DNA from: Prinia subflava
Taxonomy: Eukaryota > Chordata > Aves > Passeriformes > Cisticolidae
Direction of reading: 5' to 3'
NCBI RefSeq assembly: GCF_021018805.1
Contig: NC_086247.1
Span: forward strand, 134,271,602-134,335,601
DNA length: 64,000 bases
Positions within the stretch are counted from its first letter, which is position 1, and each line of letters begins with the position of its first letter. The notes beneath the pieces were generated by a model, which worked only from the letters and a program-made list of their open reading frames with translations, did no database searches and had not been told where the DNA came from. The position numbers and the translations under genes were made by a program. Positions 1-13,200 of the stretch are shown here, piece after piece.

Positions 1-696
1 ATACCTCACAGTAAAATGTATACATTACAAAAAAAATCCAAACACTGCAAATTGTGCTGTTTCACTTATGGTTATTTTAAATAAGCCTGGACATCTGTGA
101 GTTTGGTAAGAGAGATTAGTCCTGCCAGTTACAGAACATCTTTTGTGGATCAACTTGACTTGTAACAATTGAAAGTGTTATCCTTGCACTTCTCTGGTAG
201 ATTTTATGATGTGGATAAAATGCTATTCAATTTAAATAAGTTCCAATAAGTTTAGCATAATCAAGGCAGGAAGCAAAGGAACTGCCATGGAGATCATAGG
301 CTTTGATGATTTTGAAAATTAACAGGAATAAAAAATACTGACACCTTTTCAAATCATGAAAAGATCCAGATCTGCAGATGACTGACAAAACATGAGAGGT
401 TACAAAAGAGCACACTTGTGTTACTGTGCCAGCTTCAGCAACAAGCATTTCCTTTTCTTCTGTGAGATGAAGATAACAATAAGCCATGATTTTTTTAAGC
501 ATTTGAAACTTAAAAACTTTGAACAGGAAGGGAGATGCTAACTGTATGAATTATTACTGATCATAGATGGAATAAGTATTACAGAAGGAATAATGGAAGG
601 ACAACAGTGCAAACCAAGAGTGGCATTCTGGTTTACTTAAGTGAAAATTTTCAATATTTTGTGTTAAGTGTTTCAGCCTAATTGAAATCAGTTAAG

Positions 697-732
697 AATA
701 AATCTAAAATTAAAAAAAAAAAAAAAAAAAAA
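697..732 (+). repeat. AATAAA followed by A21 tract
   Basis: A perfect AATAAA hexamer (697-702) is followed nine bases later by 21 uninterrupted A residues (712-732). This is the spacing of a cleaved and polyadenylated mRNA, so it could be the 3' end of an inserted cDNA. I recognise no gene in the sequence upstream and saw no clear target-site duplication, so a simple A-tract is equally possible. Confidence 0.4.
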
Positions 733-1342
733 GGAATAAAAAAGATACCAAATCCCCTTTTTTCCCCTCCAAAATGGAGTTTAGCTGGCATGATACTGAG
801 AGCCAGGGGGATTTCTTAAAGAGTGAAAATCCTGTCTTGAATTCAGTGGTGACTTCTGACTTTTACCTGCCCAGGGAATCTAGCATTGTGTCTGGAGAAT
901 CTTTGAGGGGTTTTGAGTACAAATGTGTTTGAGTTGTGGTATAGCAATGCAAATACAATATACTGAACGGGCCATAGGTGTGACCTAGGAGAGGTGATGC
1001 ATCTTGGGTTTCTTTAACATTTCTAAATTTTTGCCTGCCCATGCACAGTTTGGGGACAGACTTAATCTAAAGCAGGGTGAACACAGAGTGCCTGTTGAAT
1101 GCTTGTAAGCATAAAAAAAAAAACAGTTGTGGAATTTGCTTTCTGCCTGTGTACTTCAATTCAGAAGCCTAGAACTGCTGGGCATTTATTGGCTGGCTTT
1201 AATGGAAAGCTTCATAGAGTACAAAGGTGATTAAACATTATAAAAATGTGTATTGTTAAAAATAAACAAAAGGAAAATAGCAGCTTACAAACTATCCTTG
1301 TCATGCCAGGCATATAAGCCCAAATAACATCAAGGTAATTTT

Positions 1343-1355
1343 GGGGGGGGGGGGG
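1343..1355 (+). repeat. G13 homopolymer
   Basis: Thirteen consecutive G residues in otherwise AT-rich sequence. The length is likely to be polymorphic and open to sequencing error. A short ORF that starts inside it (MGGGG...) is an artefact of the run. Confidence 0.9.
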
Positions 1356-1865
1356 CATTTGGCGTTTTTATACAGTATTTTTCATCCTAGAAAAGATATC
1401 TTTCTACTTTTGAGATTTCTGCTGCTAGACTGGAGGGTGGCAAGAACTAGCAAAAGTTCAGAAATGCTCATTGGCCTGCCATCCATCTCTTACATGCTTG
1501 AAATACTCTCTCTTATTTCTCTCATATTACCCTGATATTTCTCCTCTTGAAGCCTTATCTTTCTTTGCTACTTTGTCATGGTGTTCATCCTCTGGATAAT
1601 CTGAATCATGCCCATCATCCACCTACCTCCTTTTGGCTGCTCCTTGTTCACTCTCTTTTTCTTTAGACTCGTATCCAAATATGAGTTGCTTTCCTAATTA
1701 GCACAGCAGAGCGGTAATCTCAGAGCCACCTTTGTCACATTCCTGTCCCTCAGTGGAAATCCAGCAGTGGCAGCAGCAGAGGTACAGCTGGTATGTTTGG
1801 GTGGTAATTCCTCAAGCAGAAACTGATTCCCTTGTAAACTGGAAGAAATATGGCTTTTGACTGAT

Positions 1866-2200
1866 CTTTCCCAGCCAGTTCCCCTTAGTACCTGTACCAT
1901 GAACTTATCATCCAGATGTTTTAGGAAGCTTCTGGACCTGTTTTTGCTAGCTTTGTAGTGATCCCAGTTAACACTTGGCAAGCTGAAGTCCCCCATAAGG
2001 ACAAGGATGGTTGATTTAGAACTATCCCTTAATTCCTTAAGGAATAATTCATCAGAGTCATCATCCTAGCTGAGTGCCCTATAGAAAACTCCCATGAGGA
2101 TATCTGTTTTATTTGTTTGTCCCTTTAATCCTTACCCAGGGGCTCTCAACTGTGCCAATGACAACTTCAAGTTCCAGCACTAAAACTTTGTCAGCTTTCA
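1866..2200 (-). mobile_element. CR1 LINE fragment, endonuclease part of ORF2
   Basis: Read on the minus strand this is CR1 non-LTR retrotransposon sequence from the apurinic-like endonuclease region of ORF2. The frame 1996 down to about 1885 gives MGDFSLPSVNW, SRSFLKHLDDKFMVQVLRG, a diverged form of the CR1 motif around GDFN/NFMVQVLRE. The homology continues upstream (towards 2200) through DDSDELFLKELRDSS with frame breaks. On the low-coordinate side it stops close to 1866, just after GGGAAAG on the minus strand. The element is dead, with substitutions and frameshifts and no intact ORF. The point where homology stops corresponds to the point where the plus-strand CR1 at 5018 begins (see findings). 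Confidence 0.85.
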
Positions 2201-4274
2201 AAGGCAACAACTGTTTTTATACATACTTTATACATATACATATTGCTTGCTACTCTTCATTTTTATACCATAAATACATTTTTTTTCTGTTTAAATAACT
2301 ATCTCTTAATTTTCTGCTGTCTCGTAATGAGTTAGTCTGACAATCATACATTCTGAAGAAACCACTGTCATACAGTAGTTGTCTACTGGTAAGTTTATTT
2401 TCCAGATCATCTGCTTCTGAAATTTTGATTTTCTAGTCCTGTTCTCTTGTTAACAATATTCAATGACTGTTATGACATAGAACACTGCCATTTGCTCAGC
2501 ACTTAGATTAAGAAAGGTTTTCTTACCAAAACCTTTGTTAAACTGTGCATTTAACTGTGTTAAATGTTTAACTGTGGTGTGTTTAACTGAAGATTAAGGA
2601 ATTAATTAAATTTCCCTCACCCAGGCTCATTGAAACCTCAAGCCCTTGAAACAGAGGTTCATTTGTGAGTCAGCCCAGGTATCTCTTGCAAACACAACGA
2701 CCCTTTAAGCATCTGCAGCCTTCCTCTCTTTGATACTGCCAGAAACACCATGGAAGAAGTTTTGCACTGCCTGGCATCATTTATTTCAGGATATAAACAT
2801 GACAAAAGATACACACATGCTCATCAATGGGCTGAATGTAAGCCTAGTTTCCAAGAGTGTCAAAGCCACATGAAAGAAGACCTGAAACACCTTGTGGTTT
2901 CAGGTGTTTATCCTTTGCTTTGGTCGTCATGCTCATAGACTCCTTGAAAAATACCAGGACTGTTTCTTTATACCCATTATCTATCCACCAGGTCTAGCAT
3001 AAAACAAAGCAAACTACTTGGGATTTTACCAAGAGGATGAGGCTCCTTTTTCACTATTTACACATTACAATTACTCTCATCTGATTTCCAGAATACGAGA
3101 GTCTGCAATACTTTACATGAATGAATATATCTCTGGAAAGGCCTTTTGTCCCTCTTGTCTATCACCTATCAAAATAATCTTGAAAAATTCCCTTTCTCCA
3201 GCGTATGTTTTCATAGTTTTTGTTCTAAACCAAAAATACATCAGATAACGTACAGATTGCATGATGCCAACTGTTCACATCCATTGGCTCATTTAGATTT
3301 GTCTCTAAAAGCCACCTGACCTACTGATTCCACACAGAGTGGATGAGGGTGCCAAGCTAGGGAAGCACCACACGCCTGATTCTCCCATCCCAATCTACAC
3401 GGCTGTCACTGCTTGCACAGCTCCACCAACTGTCCTTTGAAAGAAGAAGAGTGAGACAATCTGTGATTCTGAGTCTGTGCTTTTTTAGAGAGCTGTCCCC
3501 ATCTCGTTACTTAGAAATAAGACTGAAGCCTCTGTATGTCATTGTTGCTGTTTTTCATCTGCAAGGCAATGCAAGAATGTGAAGAGTATATACAATACTT
3601 CTTTACAACAAAAAATAGTAAAATATTCTAGGAAATCATCTGATAGTATATAATATACAATATTAAATAAACTTAAATATATTTTCTCATCTGTAAAACA
3701 GATTATGGATGTATGTTATCACTAGAAATAAGATTGCTTAAATGAAGATGGGAGGGTTAAAAGGGCAGGGTATGTTTTAGGCAACATAGAAACAGAAATA
3801 TGCTTGCTGCTGAAGATGGTGTGAATGATTAGATGCTAACCTGAAAGGAAATAAAATATAAAAGAATTGAAAAAGAAAAATTCAAGGAAGTTATGAAAGC
3901 AGCAAACGGTGTACTGAACTTTCATAATTCAATGTTGGAATATTTTTTGTGTTCTGGGACATTCAAAGATTAGAAGAATACAACAGATGCTTTCCAGGAC
4001 AACAACTGAACTCAGGTTTCTAAAATTATGGCAACCTGGAAGACCAAGAATTTTCTGGTTTTCAGATATAAGAGAAACATCAGGAACATTCTTTCTGATT
4101 CAGAACTTTGCCTGGGTCAGGAGACCACATTACATCATACCTCTCACTGAGACATTTCCTCTTCTAGAGGATACATCAAATTTTGGACCACTGGTTGTTC
4201 TTTCATCTGTTGTTGCAATACTGAATACTGGCAGAAAATACATGTTCGACTGCCCTGCCACAAACACCTCTGAG
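2201..4274. other. Non-coding, no recognisable feature
   Basis: AT-rich unique-looking sequence. Short ORFs (for example 2750-2938, 3018-3248) show no family motif. No LTR, SINE or RNA gene was recognised. If the inversion model is right, this stretch has been flipped as a block between the CR1 pieces at 1866-2200 and 5018. Confidence 0.5.
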
Positions 4275-4515
4275 GAGCCTAGCTCCTTGCTGTTGATAAC
4301 CTCCTTGTAGATGCCGAGGGATCTCAACTCCAGGCTGTGCAAGCCCCATTGCCTCAGGTGTATCTGCAGGTCAACTGATCCAGCCATAACCATCCTGGCA
4401 GGTCTTCACTGAATCCTTTCTGATTTATCCACATCTTTCTGTTGGGGCACCAAAGCTGGTCACAGTAAGGCAGCTGTGCTCTAATGAATGCTGTGATCAT
4501 CTCCCTGGATAGAAT
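4275..4515 (-). mobile_element. Old CR1-like LINE fragment, 3' part
   Basis: On the minus strand the order of short blocks follows the CR1 region between reverse transcriptase and 3' UTR: GAGATGATCACAGCATTC, then CAGCTTTGGTGCCCCAAC, then AAGACCTGCCAGGATGGTTA, then CACAGCCTGGAGTTGAGA. These recall the CR1 stretch that encodes an LW-C-P / E-P-R-M pattern and ends in the 'CAGCCTGGAGAAGAGA' block. Divergence is much higher than in the neighbouring CR1 pieces, so it is an older insertion. The call rests on remembered consensus order and is moderate. Confidence 0.55.
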
Positions 4516-5017
4516 GCCTGTACCACTTTTCATACAGTAATCAGGAGTTTGGGATTTCAAAAGAATCTATGACTAGAAATATAATCAAATTCTCAAAAAA
4601 GAGGCAACATACACCTTGGGCAAACCTTCGTTTTTAGATTTGCTATGCAACAGTCAACTTATTCAAAAATTTTAAGACAAGCAGTATCTCACTTTGTTGT
4701 AAAGTGACATTATTAATATGCAGCCAGGATCAATTAACTTTGTAAAATCCCTCAGATAAAGAGATTTCTTCCCTAGCAAGTTTTTGGTTACAAACGAGTC
4801 TCCAGCACCTGCAGTGATGAAAGACACAAGAATACAAACTCCAGTTCTGCAAGTCTTAAGGTTTCAAAGTATGTTGTGCTAACTCTCATCAAAGAAATAC
4901 AAGCATGCCTATGTGATCCCTGACAATTTGTTGTCTTCGGGAACTGCACTGGCTAGAGTCTGCTTTTTCCTCTGTGATCCATTGTTTGGAAATGAAATTA
5001 TTTTTCTCCTTAAACTC
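4516..5017. other. Non-coding, no recognisable feature
   Basis: About 500 bases of AT-rich sequence between an old CR1 piece and the start of the long plus-strand CR1. No motif, ORF or repeat could be supported. Confidence 0.5.
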
Positions 5018-7272
5018 ATGCTCTCCTTGATTCAGTGCTTGCTAACGAGAGGATCTCATGATGTGGTAGTTGGTGGCCTTTTTGGTGACAAAGGCCATGA
5101 AGCAGTTGAGTTTAAAATCTCTGGTGACAGGAGAAAAACTGCCAGCAAAGCTTCAGCCCTAGATATGAGGAGACCAGACTTCACCCTGCCCAGGGAACTG
5201 GTGAATAAGGTTACCTGAGAAAACTCTGCTGAAGAGGGATTGTTGAGGTCCATCAGTGCTGGTTGCTCTTTTGGCACCACCTCCTAAGGGCACCAGAGTG
5301 GGCAATTTCAAAATGTCAGAGGTCCAGCAGGCAAGGCAGATGGCTGGCTTGGCTGAGCAGGAGCTTCTTCTGGAGCTAAGGCAAAAAAGGCAAGTGGAAG
5401 AAAGATCAGGTGACAAGGGATGACTACAGAGATGGTGCTCACCACTGTAGGAAGAAAACTCATGCAGCTGAAGCTCAGTTAGAGTTGAAGCTACCCACTA
5501 CTGTGGGGAACAATAAAAAGTTTTTTTAAAGACGCAATCCAGTATTAACTTGGACCTGTTACTTGATGTGTACAGCCACCTCACAAACAAGGACATAAGA
5601 AAAGCAGAGGTGTTTAATGCTTTCTTTGCTTCAACATTGATGATGGGCTTTGGAGGTCTCAGATCCCTAAGCATGGATGGATCATGACTGAGAGAATGAT
5701 TAACTCCCAGTCAAGTCCAAATTTCTGCAGGATTTGCTGCCTGTTAGTCTGAATGTAAGATTCATCCAAGAGTCCTCAAAGAGCTGCCTGATGGCAAGAC
5801 CTCTTTCAATGATTTTTGAACAATCCTGGTGATCTAGAGAGGTCGCAGTTAACTGGGAGCTGGAAAACATCCCAGTTTTCAAGAAGGGCAAGAGGGATTA
5901 CAGGCCTGAAAATTACAGGCCTGTCAGTCTCACTTCAGTGACTGGTAAAATTATGGTGAATATTGTTCTGGGAGTTACTGAAAACCACCTGGAAGACAAT
6001 GCATTGTTGGTCACAGCCAGGCCACTTCTTGAGGGGAAGGTCCTGCTTGACAGACTTATTTTCCTTTTATGACAATACAATCCACCCAGTTGATCAAGGA
6101 GAGCCAGCTGATGTAATGAGATTTTTGGGTGTCAGGAAAGCTTTCAGTGCTCTCTCCCAGAGTCCTTCTGCATGGGATGTCCAGCTCACAGCTGGATAAG
6201 CACACCATGTGATGGGTGAGCAACTGGCTCACGGGTCGGGCACAGAGGGTTGCAGTGACTGGGGTGACATTAGAGCAGTGACCTGGCACTGGTGGGTTTC
6301 CACAGGGCCCCATCCTTGGCCCTGTGCTCTTCAACATCTTCATAAATGATTTGGACACAGGAAATACTGATCTACTGAATAAGTTTGGTGATGACAATAA
6401 ACTGGCATGAGCTCTTGGCTCCCTTGGAGGCAGAGATGGCCTGCAGAGAGATATTGATAAATTAGAGGACTGAGAAATCACCAACCACATGAAGTTCAAC
6501 AAGGGAAGGTGCCAGATTCTGCACCTGGGATGGGGCAGACCTGGATACGTGGACAAACTGGGGAATGAGAGGCTGGAAAGCAGTGCCATGTAAAGGGCTC
6601 TGGGGATCCTGGTCCATGGCAAGTTGAACCTGAGCCAGCAGTGCCCTGGCAGCTGGGAGGGCCAGCCCTGTCCTGGGGACATCAGGCACAGCCCAGCAAG
6701 GCAGGGGATTGTCCCCTCTGCTCTGCCCTGCACTGGGGTGGGCTCACGTCGAGTTCTGAGGGCAGTTCTGGGTACTGCAATATAAAAAAGACGTTAAACT
6801 ATTAGAGAGCTTCCAAAGGGGAGCCACAAAGATGGTGAGGGATCTGCAGGGGAGCTGTATGAGGAGCAGCTAAAGTCACTTGGTCTGTTCAGCCAGGAGG
6901 ACATTGAGGGGAAACCTCATTGCAATTACAGTTACAATTTCTTTGTTAGAGGAAGCAGAGGGGCAGACACTGATCTTTTCTTTGTTGTGCCCAGTGACAG
7001 GACTCAGGTGAACAACCTGAAGCCGCGTCAGGAGAAGTTTAGGATGGATAGCAGGAAAAGCTTCTCCACTGAGGGGATGGGTGGGCACTGGAACAGCTCC
7101 CCAGGGAAGTGGTCACAGCACAAAGCCTGACAGAGTTCAAGAAGAGTTTGGAAAATGCTCACAAACAAATGATGGGATTCTTGGGGATGGTCCGTTGCAG
7201 GACCAAGAGTTGGACTTGATGATCCTTGTGGGTCCATTTCAACCCAGGATGTTTTATGGTTCTGTGAAATAG
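5018..7272 (+). mobile_element. CR1 LINE, 5'-truncated, degenerate ORF2 and 3' end
   Basis: A 2.25-kb CR1 copy in + orientation. It starts at the end of the endonuclease region (VEFKISGDRRKTASKASALD, about 5107-5166), runs through the linker and into reverse transcriptase. RT motifs visible include DYRPENYRPVSLTSVTGKI (about 5891-5950), [20 protein letters not shown] (about 6304-6363) and the catalytic-site remnant FGDDNKLA (about 6388-6410, where FADDTKL is usual). The 3' UTR follows (GAACAGCTCCCCAGGGAAGT near 7090; the tail near 7210-7270 ends in GGTTCTGTGAAAT). Stops and frameshifts break the frame repeatedly, so it cannot encode an active protein. CR1 elements have no poly(A) tail and end in a short ATTCT-type repeat, here decayed. 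The large antisense ORFs over this element (for example 6056-6733) are shadows. Confidence 0.95.
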
Positions 7273-10200
7273 TAAAATACATAAGAGTTCATTGTATGTG
7301 CTTAACACCACCATTTTTAATAAGGTAAAAAACAAACGAGAAAGCAAGCCCCCAAACCTTCAGTTTTTATCTGGAATAGATTAAAAATGTTAGATTTGAA
7401 AATGAGTTAGGGCCTGTATATATGGACATAAAAATAAAATTCAAGGAAAATAATTTGGTTGTTTTTTTTTTTCCTTCAGAATTCTTCACTGGTAACAGAA
7501 TTTCATGTTGAATTTTCAAGGAAGCTATTTTTAAGTATGCAGAAAATCTTAATGACTTGAACCAAAATCCCAGATAAAAATATACTGACGATCTGGAACA
7601 CAGAATCTAAATTGGCACTTTTAACTGAGCTGAGACAAATTGGGATGATGGTTGCCATGCTTTCCTGCAAAATCTTTCCTTTTCTAGCTTTCTGTTTTCT
7701 TGTTGACATCCCAGATGTGTTTTCCATTTTCCTCTTTTTTACAGTCCACATTTAATTTCATAGCTGACCCAGTCTTTGTCTGTGTCCTTATATCAACACA
7801 TAGCATTTTATAGTCTAAATTCTTTTGTTTTTTCTGAGTTGTCTTTCTGCAATATAAAATCCTTCCTTCATGATATTTGCTGCTTATGAGTAAATACAGT
7901 CAAAATTTATATTTCCATTTTTCCTTAAAACCTTTTTAATATTTAAGCCCTTTCTGCTCCAGTAAACAGCACCACAGGTCAGCTTACTGCTAATAATAAG
8001 TCTGATTTACCTTTACCTAAGGTCTTAAACATATAATCAAGTTACTAGAGTTTTCAAAAGTTACCATGAGTCGATCAATCTGTGTTAATATCCGTGTGTG
8101 TGCTGACAGTCTGAAACAAAAGTGAGATGATTTAGGATCATGCTGCTTGCAATCATTTCCTTGGTGTATTTTTCTTCCTTTGACACCTGTCTCCAAGTCA
8201 TTCCACTGGCAGCATCTTAGTTCTGTCATCGCTCTGACTTGTCTCTGTAGCTCAAAATCATTACTAGTTTAGTGCCATTGTCTAGAACCAATTAATTGTC
8301 TCAAAACATCAAATTCTATTTCTTTTCCTTTAATTGGGGGATTTTTTGTTTCATTTTTTAAAGTTCTAAATGATGTGATTATACTATTGATAAAGCTTTT
8401 TTTAAATGAATTTGGAGACCTTCTTCTATTTCTATCATTGCCCTCTTCCTCAAAAGACCTTTCTCTTTTTATAAATGTGAGTCTCTCTGTCAGAATACAC
8501 AGAGCTACCAGATTATCCTCCTTCAGAGGCTTTCACAGAACTAATCTCTGCAATAATACATATATGAAACTTACTTAAAGAACAACCCACTGTGGTTATG
8601 CAAGGGATGAGTCATAATGCTGGTATCAAATATTTAAAAATGCTTTATTTTCTATTGCATTGATAACTTGATCCCTTTGTTACACTTTTGTAATTTCTTT
8701 TCCTGCTTGTATTTTCTCAGCCTTTAGATTGTGAGTTTGTTTAGGCAGTGTTTGTCATTCACTTTGTGACTGTGCAGTGCCGAGCATGATATGGTCTCAA
8801 AGAGTTTTCCATCTTAGATTTTTTTGGAAAAAAAACCCAGGTAAACTAACACAGCAGAGCATCCCACAGATTTGGGAAAAGTTTAGCTCTGACTATGAGG
8901 GCTCTACTTGTTTGCTAACTAGGCTGAGCTCTGCAGCTGCCTTTTTGCATATTTTCAAAGATTTTTTGCGGACTCTCCGTGAAAAGACCATCATTCCTCT
9001 AAAAATACCTACCCATTCTACTTTTTCCTAGTGAAACAACATAGAAGCAAACATTTAGGCTAATACCATGAAATGTGAATGCTAATGTGTGGGTTTGATT
9101 AGTGTGGGGGGTTATATTGGTTTTGTTGTTTTGATTTTTTTCTGGTAAAGTACCTGATACAGCTGTTTACCTGGTTCCTGAATGCCAAAATCTCGTTTTC
9201 TGCAAACTATTTTAAAAAACTCTGCTTTCAGGCAGCTGTCCATTGGGTCAACACCTTGCAAACCTGTTAATGGTAAGCTGGATGCTGCCATCAAGCTTGT
9301 CAAAGTCATGTTAAGGGTAAAGAGAAGACTGATTTCCTGTATAATCTCCTTTTTAATCACATTGCCACCCTAAAGCTCCCAGCTGTTCTGAAATTTCAGT
9401 CCTTCGATTTGAACATCCCCCATGCAATGCCCCATTAGCCTTGAAGAACAACAAAAACATTCTAATCAATATTCCCTTTGGTTTTTACATGTAAACATAG
9501 CAGAGAATTTCAATGCCTACTGTAGGAGCTAGTAGCCGTCCTTGGATAGTAATTGTCTATTTACATGTAAATTTTGTGGCACTGCACTGCAGTGAACCAG
9601 GGAGGACATCGGGACCAGACTTTGCCCGGTTGTGAAGCATCCATGATCCATACACAGGAATTAACAATTCCTGTTTGATAGTGCCTTAATAAAACCACGG
9701 ACTCTCCTTTTTCCTTTGCTAAAAGGTATTTCTACAGTTTGTCATACACTTCAAATATACCTTGCAAAAATTAATTGAATAAAATTTGGTCTTTCTGTAA
9801 ATTCTACCCTCAAATAATTAACATCCAAATATTATTATATTGCATTCTCAGAGCAGCTTTTTGTGTTTTCCTCAACATAATTCAAAATAATGACATTGTT
9901 TAGACATCTGGAGAAAACTTCATAGATAAGAAATTTTCATGTTCACCACCTGTAGTCCCTCTGCCAAACTGAGGTCCCCTCTACTCATGGTGCATTTGTG
10001 GGAGAGCTTCTGACTTCTGACTCTAGCTCATATTTTTCAGGTTGATCAGTTTAGGCTGAAACAACAATCTGTATTCCCTGGCAATTTATGATATGTCAAT
10101 CTCAGCAGTTTCACTTTATACTAAACTTTGACATTTCACATTTTGCCTTTGTTCTAAATCAATTTTAAAATATTTTTAGAGACATTAACATTTTATGGAA

Positions 10201-13200
10201 ATAACTCTTCTCCTTATTGTAGTTCATAGCAAACAAGAGGGGGTTGAGTATCACAAGGATGTAATATACTATCCCAAATCATGTCCTAGTGGGACGTGTG
10301 ATGCCATTCTTACTACTGCCACAGGATAAGAACATAAGCAGTTAACAATATCGCTTTAGAAATTCTGAATATTGAAGTGATTTGTTCCTCTTAATGGCAC
10401 AGTGAGGCCTGAGCTTTCCATATTTAAAGTATAAATCAAATGAAGACATAAAGGCATTTCTCCTTTTGGATTTGAAAGTCTCATTAGCATCAAATGAATG
10501 AAATGATGAAAAATATATCTCAGAGAAGACCCCACTGCTATAAATTAGGGGTTTTAGATATGTATGCAGTCATATGTATTTCTTTATTCCTAGTAAAATC
10601 TGAGTGCATGTTTGTTTACTGCTTCATGCCTTCATAAATAATAATGTGAAAAGTCTTGAAGGACATTTATCTTTCTAAAAAGATAATTACTTGAGAATTT
10701 TCAGTAATCTGGAAGATGATCTGTTCTAATGGTATCTATTTCCTAACTGGATTACCCTGTTAATGTTAGTCATGGTACTCAGATTGTTTTTATTATTCTA
10801 GGGAAAAACACAGTACAAAGGCCATGACTGAATTGGTGAGAGTAGTGATGGCTGAATTAACCCAGTGAGAATTTATTGGTCAAAATCTGTGCTTAAGCTC
10901 CAACTGTACTAATGGAAGATAAGCATGGGTACAGGAAACTAATGAGAATAAGAAGAGATCTAGAGGCACTACTGAAATTGCATAAATAGTTTTTACCTGC
11001 AAGTAAACAGAAATAATAATTTTAAAAAAAACCTTTACTTGAGGGACCGAATCTCCTAAAGATGACACACTTCTGCAATACTAAAAACTTCAGACATTTA
11101 TGGTCTTGAAGGAAAGGAGCTCAAATATGATCACATTTGGCCACTAGCAGTGTGAAAAATATGAGTTTGCACTATAGGAAGAGCTCATAGAAGCTACTCT
11201 AATATAAAGTGGTAAGATAATTGGGAAATACTTGTCAAGCATGTTATTAAAACTGGAATTTATTTTCCAAACAAACTAGACCTGTAAACCTGCAAAGTAA
11301 GGAATAAAATAAAAAGAAGAAGAAATAGATGGAGTAATTACGAACATGAAGTATCTCACTTTTATTAGACGGTTTCCCATGAAGGATGAGGAATTGGGGG
11401 CTGCAGTAACATATATTACATACAGATATTACTGCAGCTCTTCCATAATGGAAGGAGATGGAGACATGAAGAATTTAACAAAGACCAATTTTCAGAAGCT
11501 CTTGGGGAAAAAAAATTTACTGTTCTCCACAGTAACCCCAAAAAACTTCAGTAACCCAGGGAGGAAATGTAGTTTCCTTGGTTGTCATGAATGGACAATG
11601 CACATCCACTTGTCAGGAGTTTTTTTTTTGAGTAGTCAAGATATTTCTGTTATAGATTTGTCGTAGTTTTTGTATAGGTGTATTTTTTATCATCTTAATG
11701 TGATTGAATGCATTCTTAGCTCACATAAAAATACTCATAAATTTACACAATTAATTAAATGTAATTATATGCTCCTCCTTTTCCTGTATTATCCAGCTGT
11801 GAGGTTTTTTTCATGTTCAAAAAGCAAAGAAGCTTCCAGCTTTCCTTTTCCACAGAAAATTTACATGACCATGTCTGTACCATGGGGAAAATAAATGTAA
11901 CACTGAGTTTGATTCATGCAATTTGTCTATGTAATTAAAATAAATGGAATCACTCTGATTTTTTGGATGAGTCTTGGGACTGTGGCCAACACAAGACATG
12001 ACCAGCACTGTAAATGCTGTCATGGTCAGCACTGTGATCGGGAAGATGAAATTCAAATTTTAGCAATTCTAGCCTGACCCAAAAGGTATTTTGCCCCCTT
12101 AGGGGAGATAGGAATTATGTTACTGTGCTTCATTATTTTTTTTAATAGGTTGAGGACCAGTTAGGTAGCATCCCCTGTGGACAGAAGAATGAAGGACAGT
12201 AAAAGTGACGCTATGCCGCTTGGTCAGTGTCAAATACTGTGTGCTGACCACAGAAGTGCTGTAGGGAGCAAATACCCACCCTGTCCTATGATCTCCTGTC
12301 AGGCTTAATGGCTGCTGTGTTTGTTTTCCTCTCACTTAAAGGTAGTGTTGCTTGGGGGTTGCTTTATGGCACCGTTCCTCATGGCAGCAGAGTGGCACCG
12401 AGGAGCTGCAGTGCTGGTGGGGAAGGGTTTGGATGTGCCCTTTCCTAGGAGGATTGGGTTTTGAGGGACTGCAGTGTATCCTGGGGCTGGGACTCTGGGG
12501 GAGCTCATCACAGTTCCAGCTTTCATTAGTGCTGTGATAACGTCAGTGGTTTTGTCCACAGGTCACTGGTGTATCAACCATAACTGGATTTAAATGCTGC
12601 ACTAAACTTCTGACCTTGTTGATGCTCATCTTTTCCACTATTTCCATTGGCAGCTGTGTCAGAAGTTGTGGCAAAGGGAAATTCTAAAGAACAGCAAAAT
12701 TTGACAGGCTTTAGGGAGGTTACAGGGCCTCTGTGTATTTTCTTAACAGACAAGATATTTTAAAAAGTGCAATAAACTTTGAGAGTATTTTATTTTGATT
12801 TTTGCTCCTATTTCTCTAGCTCAGGAGACATTTTAGTTTTGAACAATCGCTTAGTAACTTAGCAGATGTATCTGAACTCCTGAAAAGCAAAATACTCCTT
12901 GGAGAATAATTTTCTTTATGTCAGTTCAAAGGCAGCTTATTAAATTCTATGCTGTGACTATTACAGACTTCAGGAAAGAAAAAAAAAATTGTAAAGTTAA
13001 AAAGTAGCTTTATTTAGAACTGTGAGTTTAGTGACAACTGTTGTTTGCTCTAATAATGGTGAAATGTAGGCTGCTGCATCACTTGTGATGGGCAATTTCA
13101 TTGTTATACAGACACAAATCATGGCAGGATTCGATCATTCCCGGGATATGCTGACATACTGCAGCGTGTGCATGACCACTGTTCTCAGCTGTAGTCTCTA

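Larger units (their letters stand above)
1..1865. other. Non-coding, presumed upstream intron of long CACNB2 isoforms
   Basis: AT-rich sequence without a supportable gene. ORFs here are short and unlike any family I know. It contains an A21 tract (712-732), a short A run near 1112-1123 and a G13 run (1343-1355). Assignment to an intron of CACNB2 is an inference from the known upstream position of the beta-2a/b/c/d first exons in other vertebrates. Confidence 0.5.

Noticed and set aside
6056..6733. 225-codon ORF on the minus strand, the longest in the window
   Set aside because: It lies antisense to the CR1 reverse-transcriptase and 3' region, and its residues follow from the complement of CR1 sequence. 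No protein family is recognisable.
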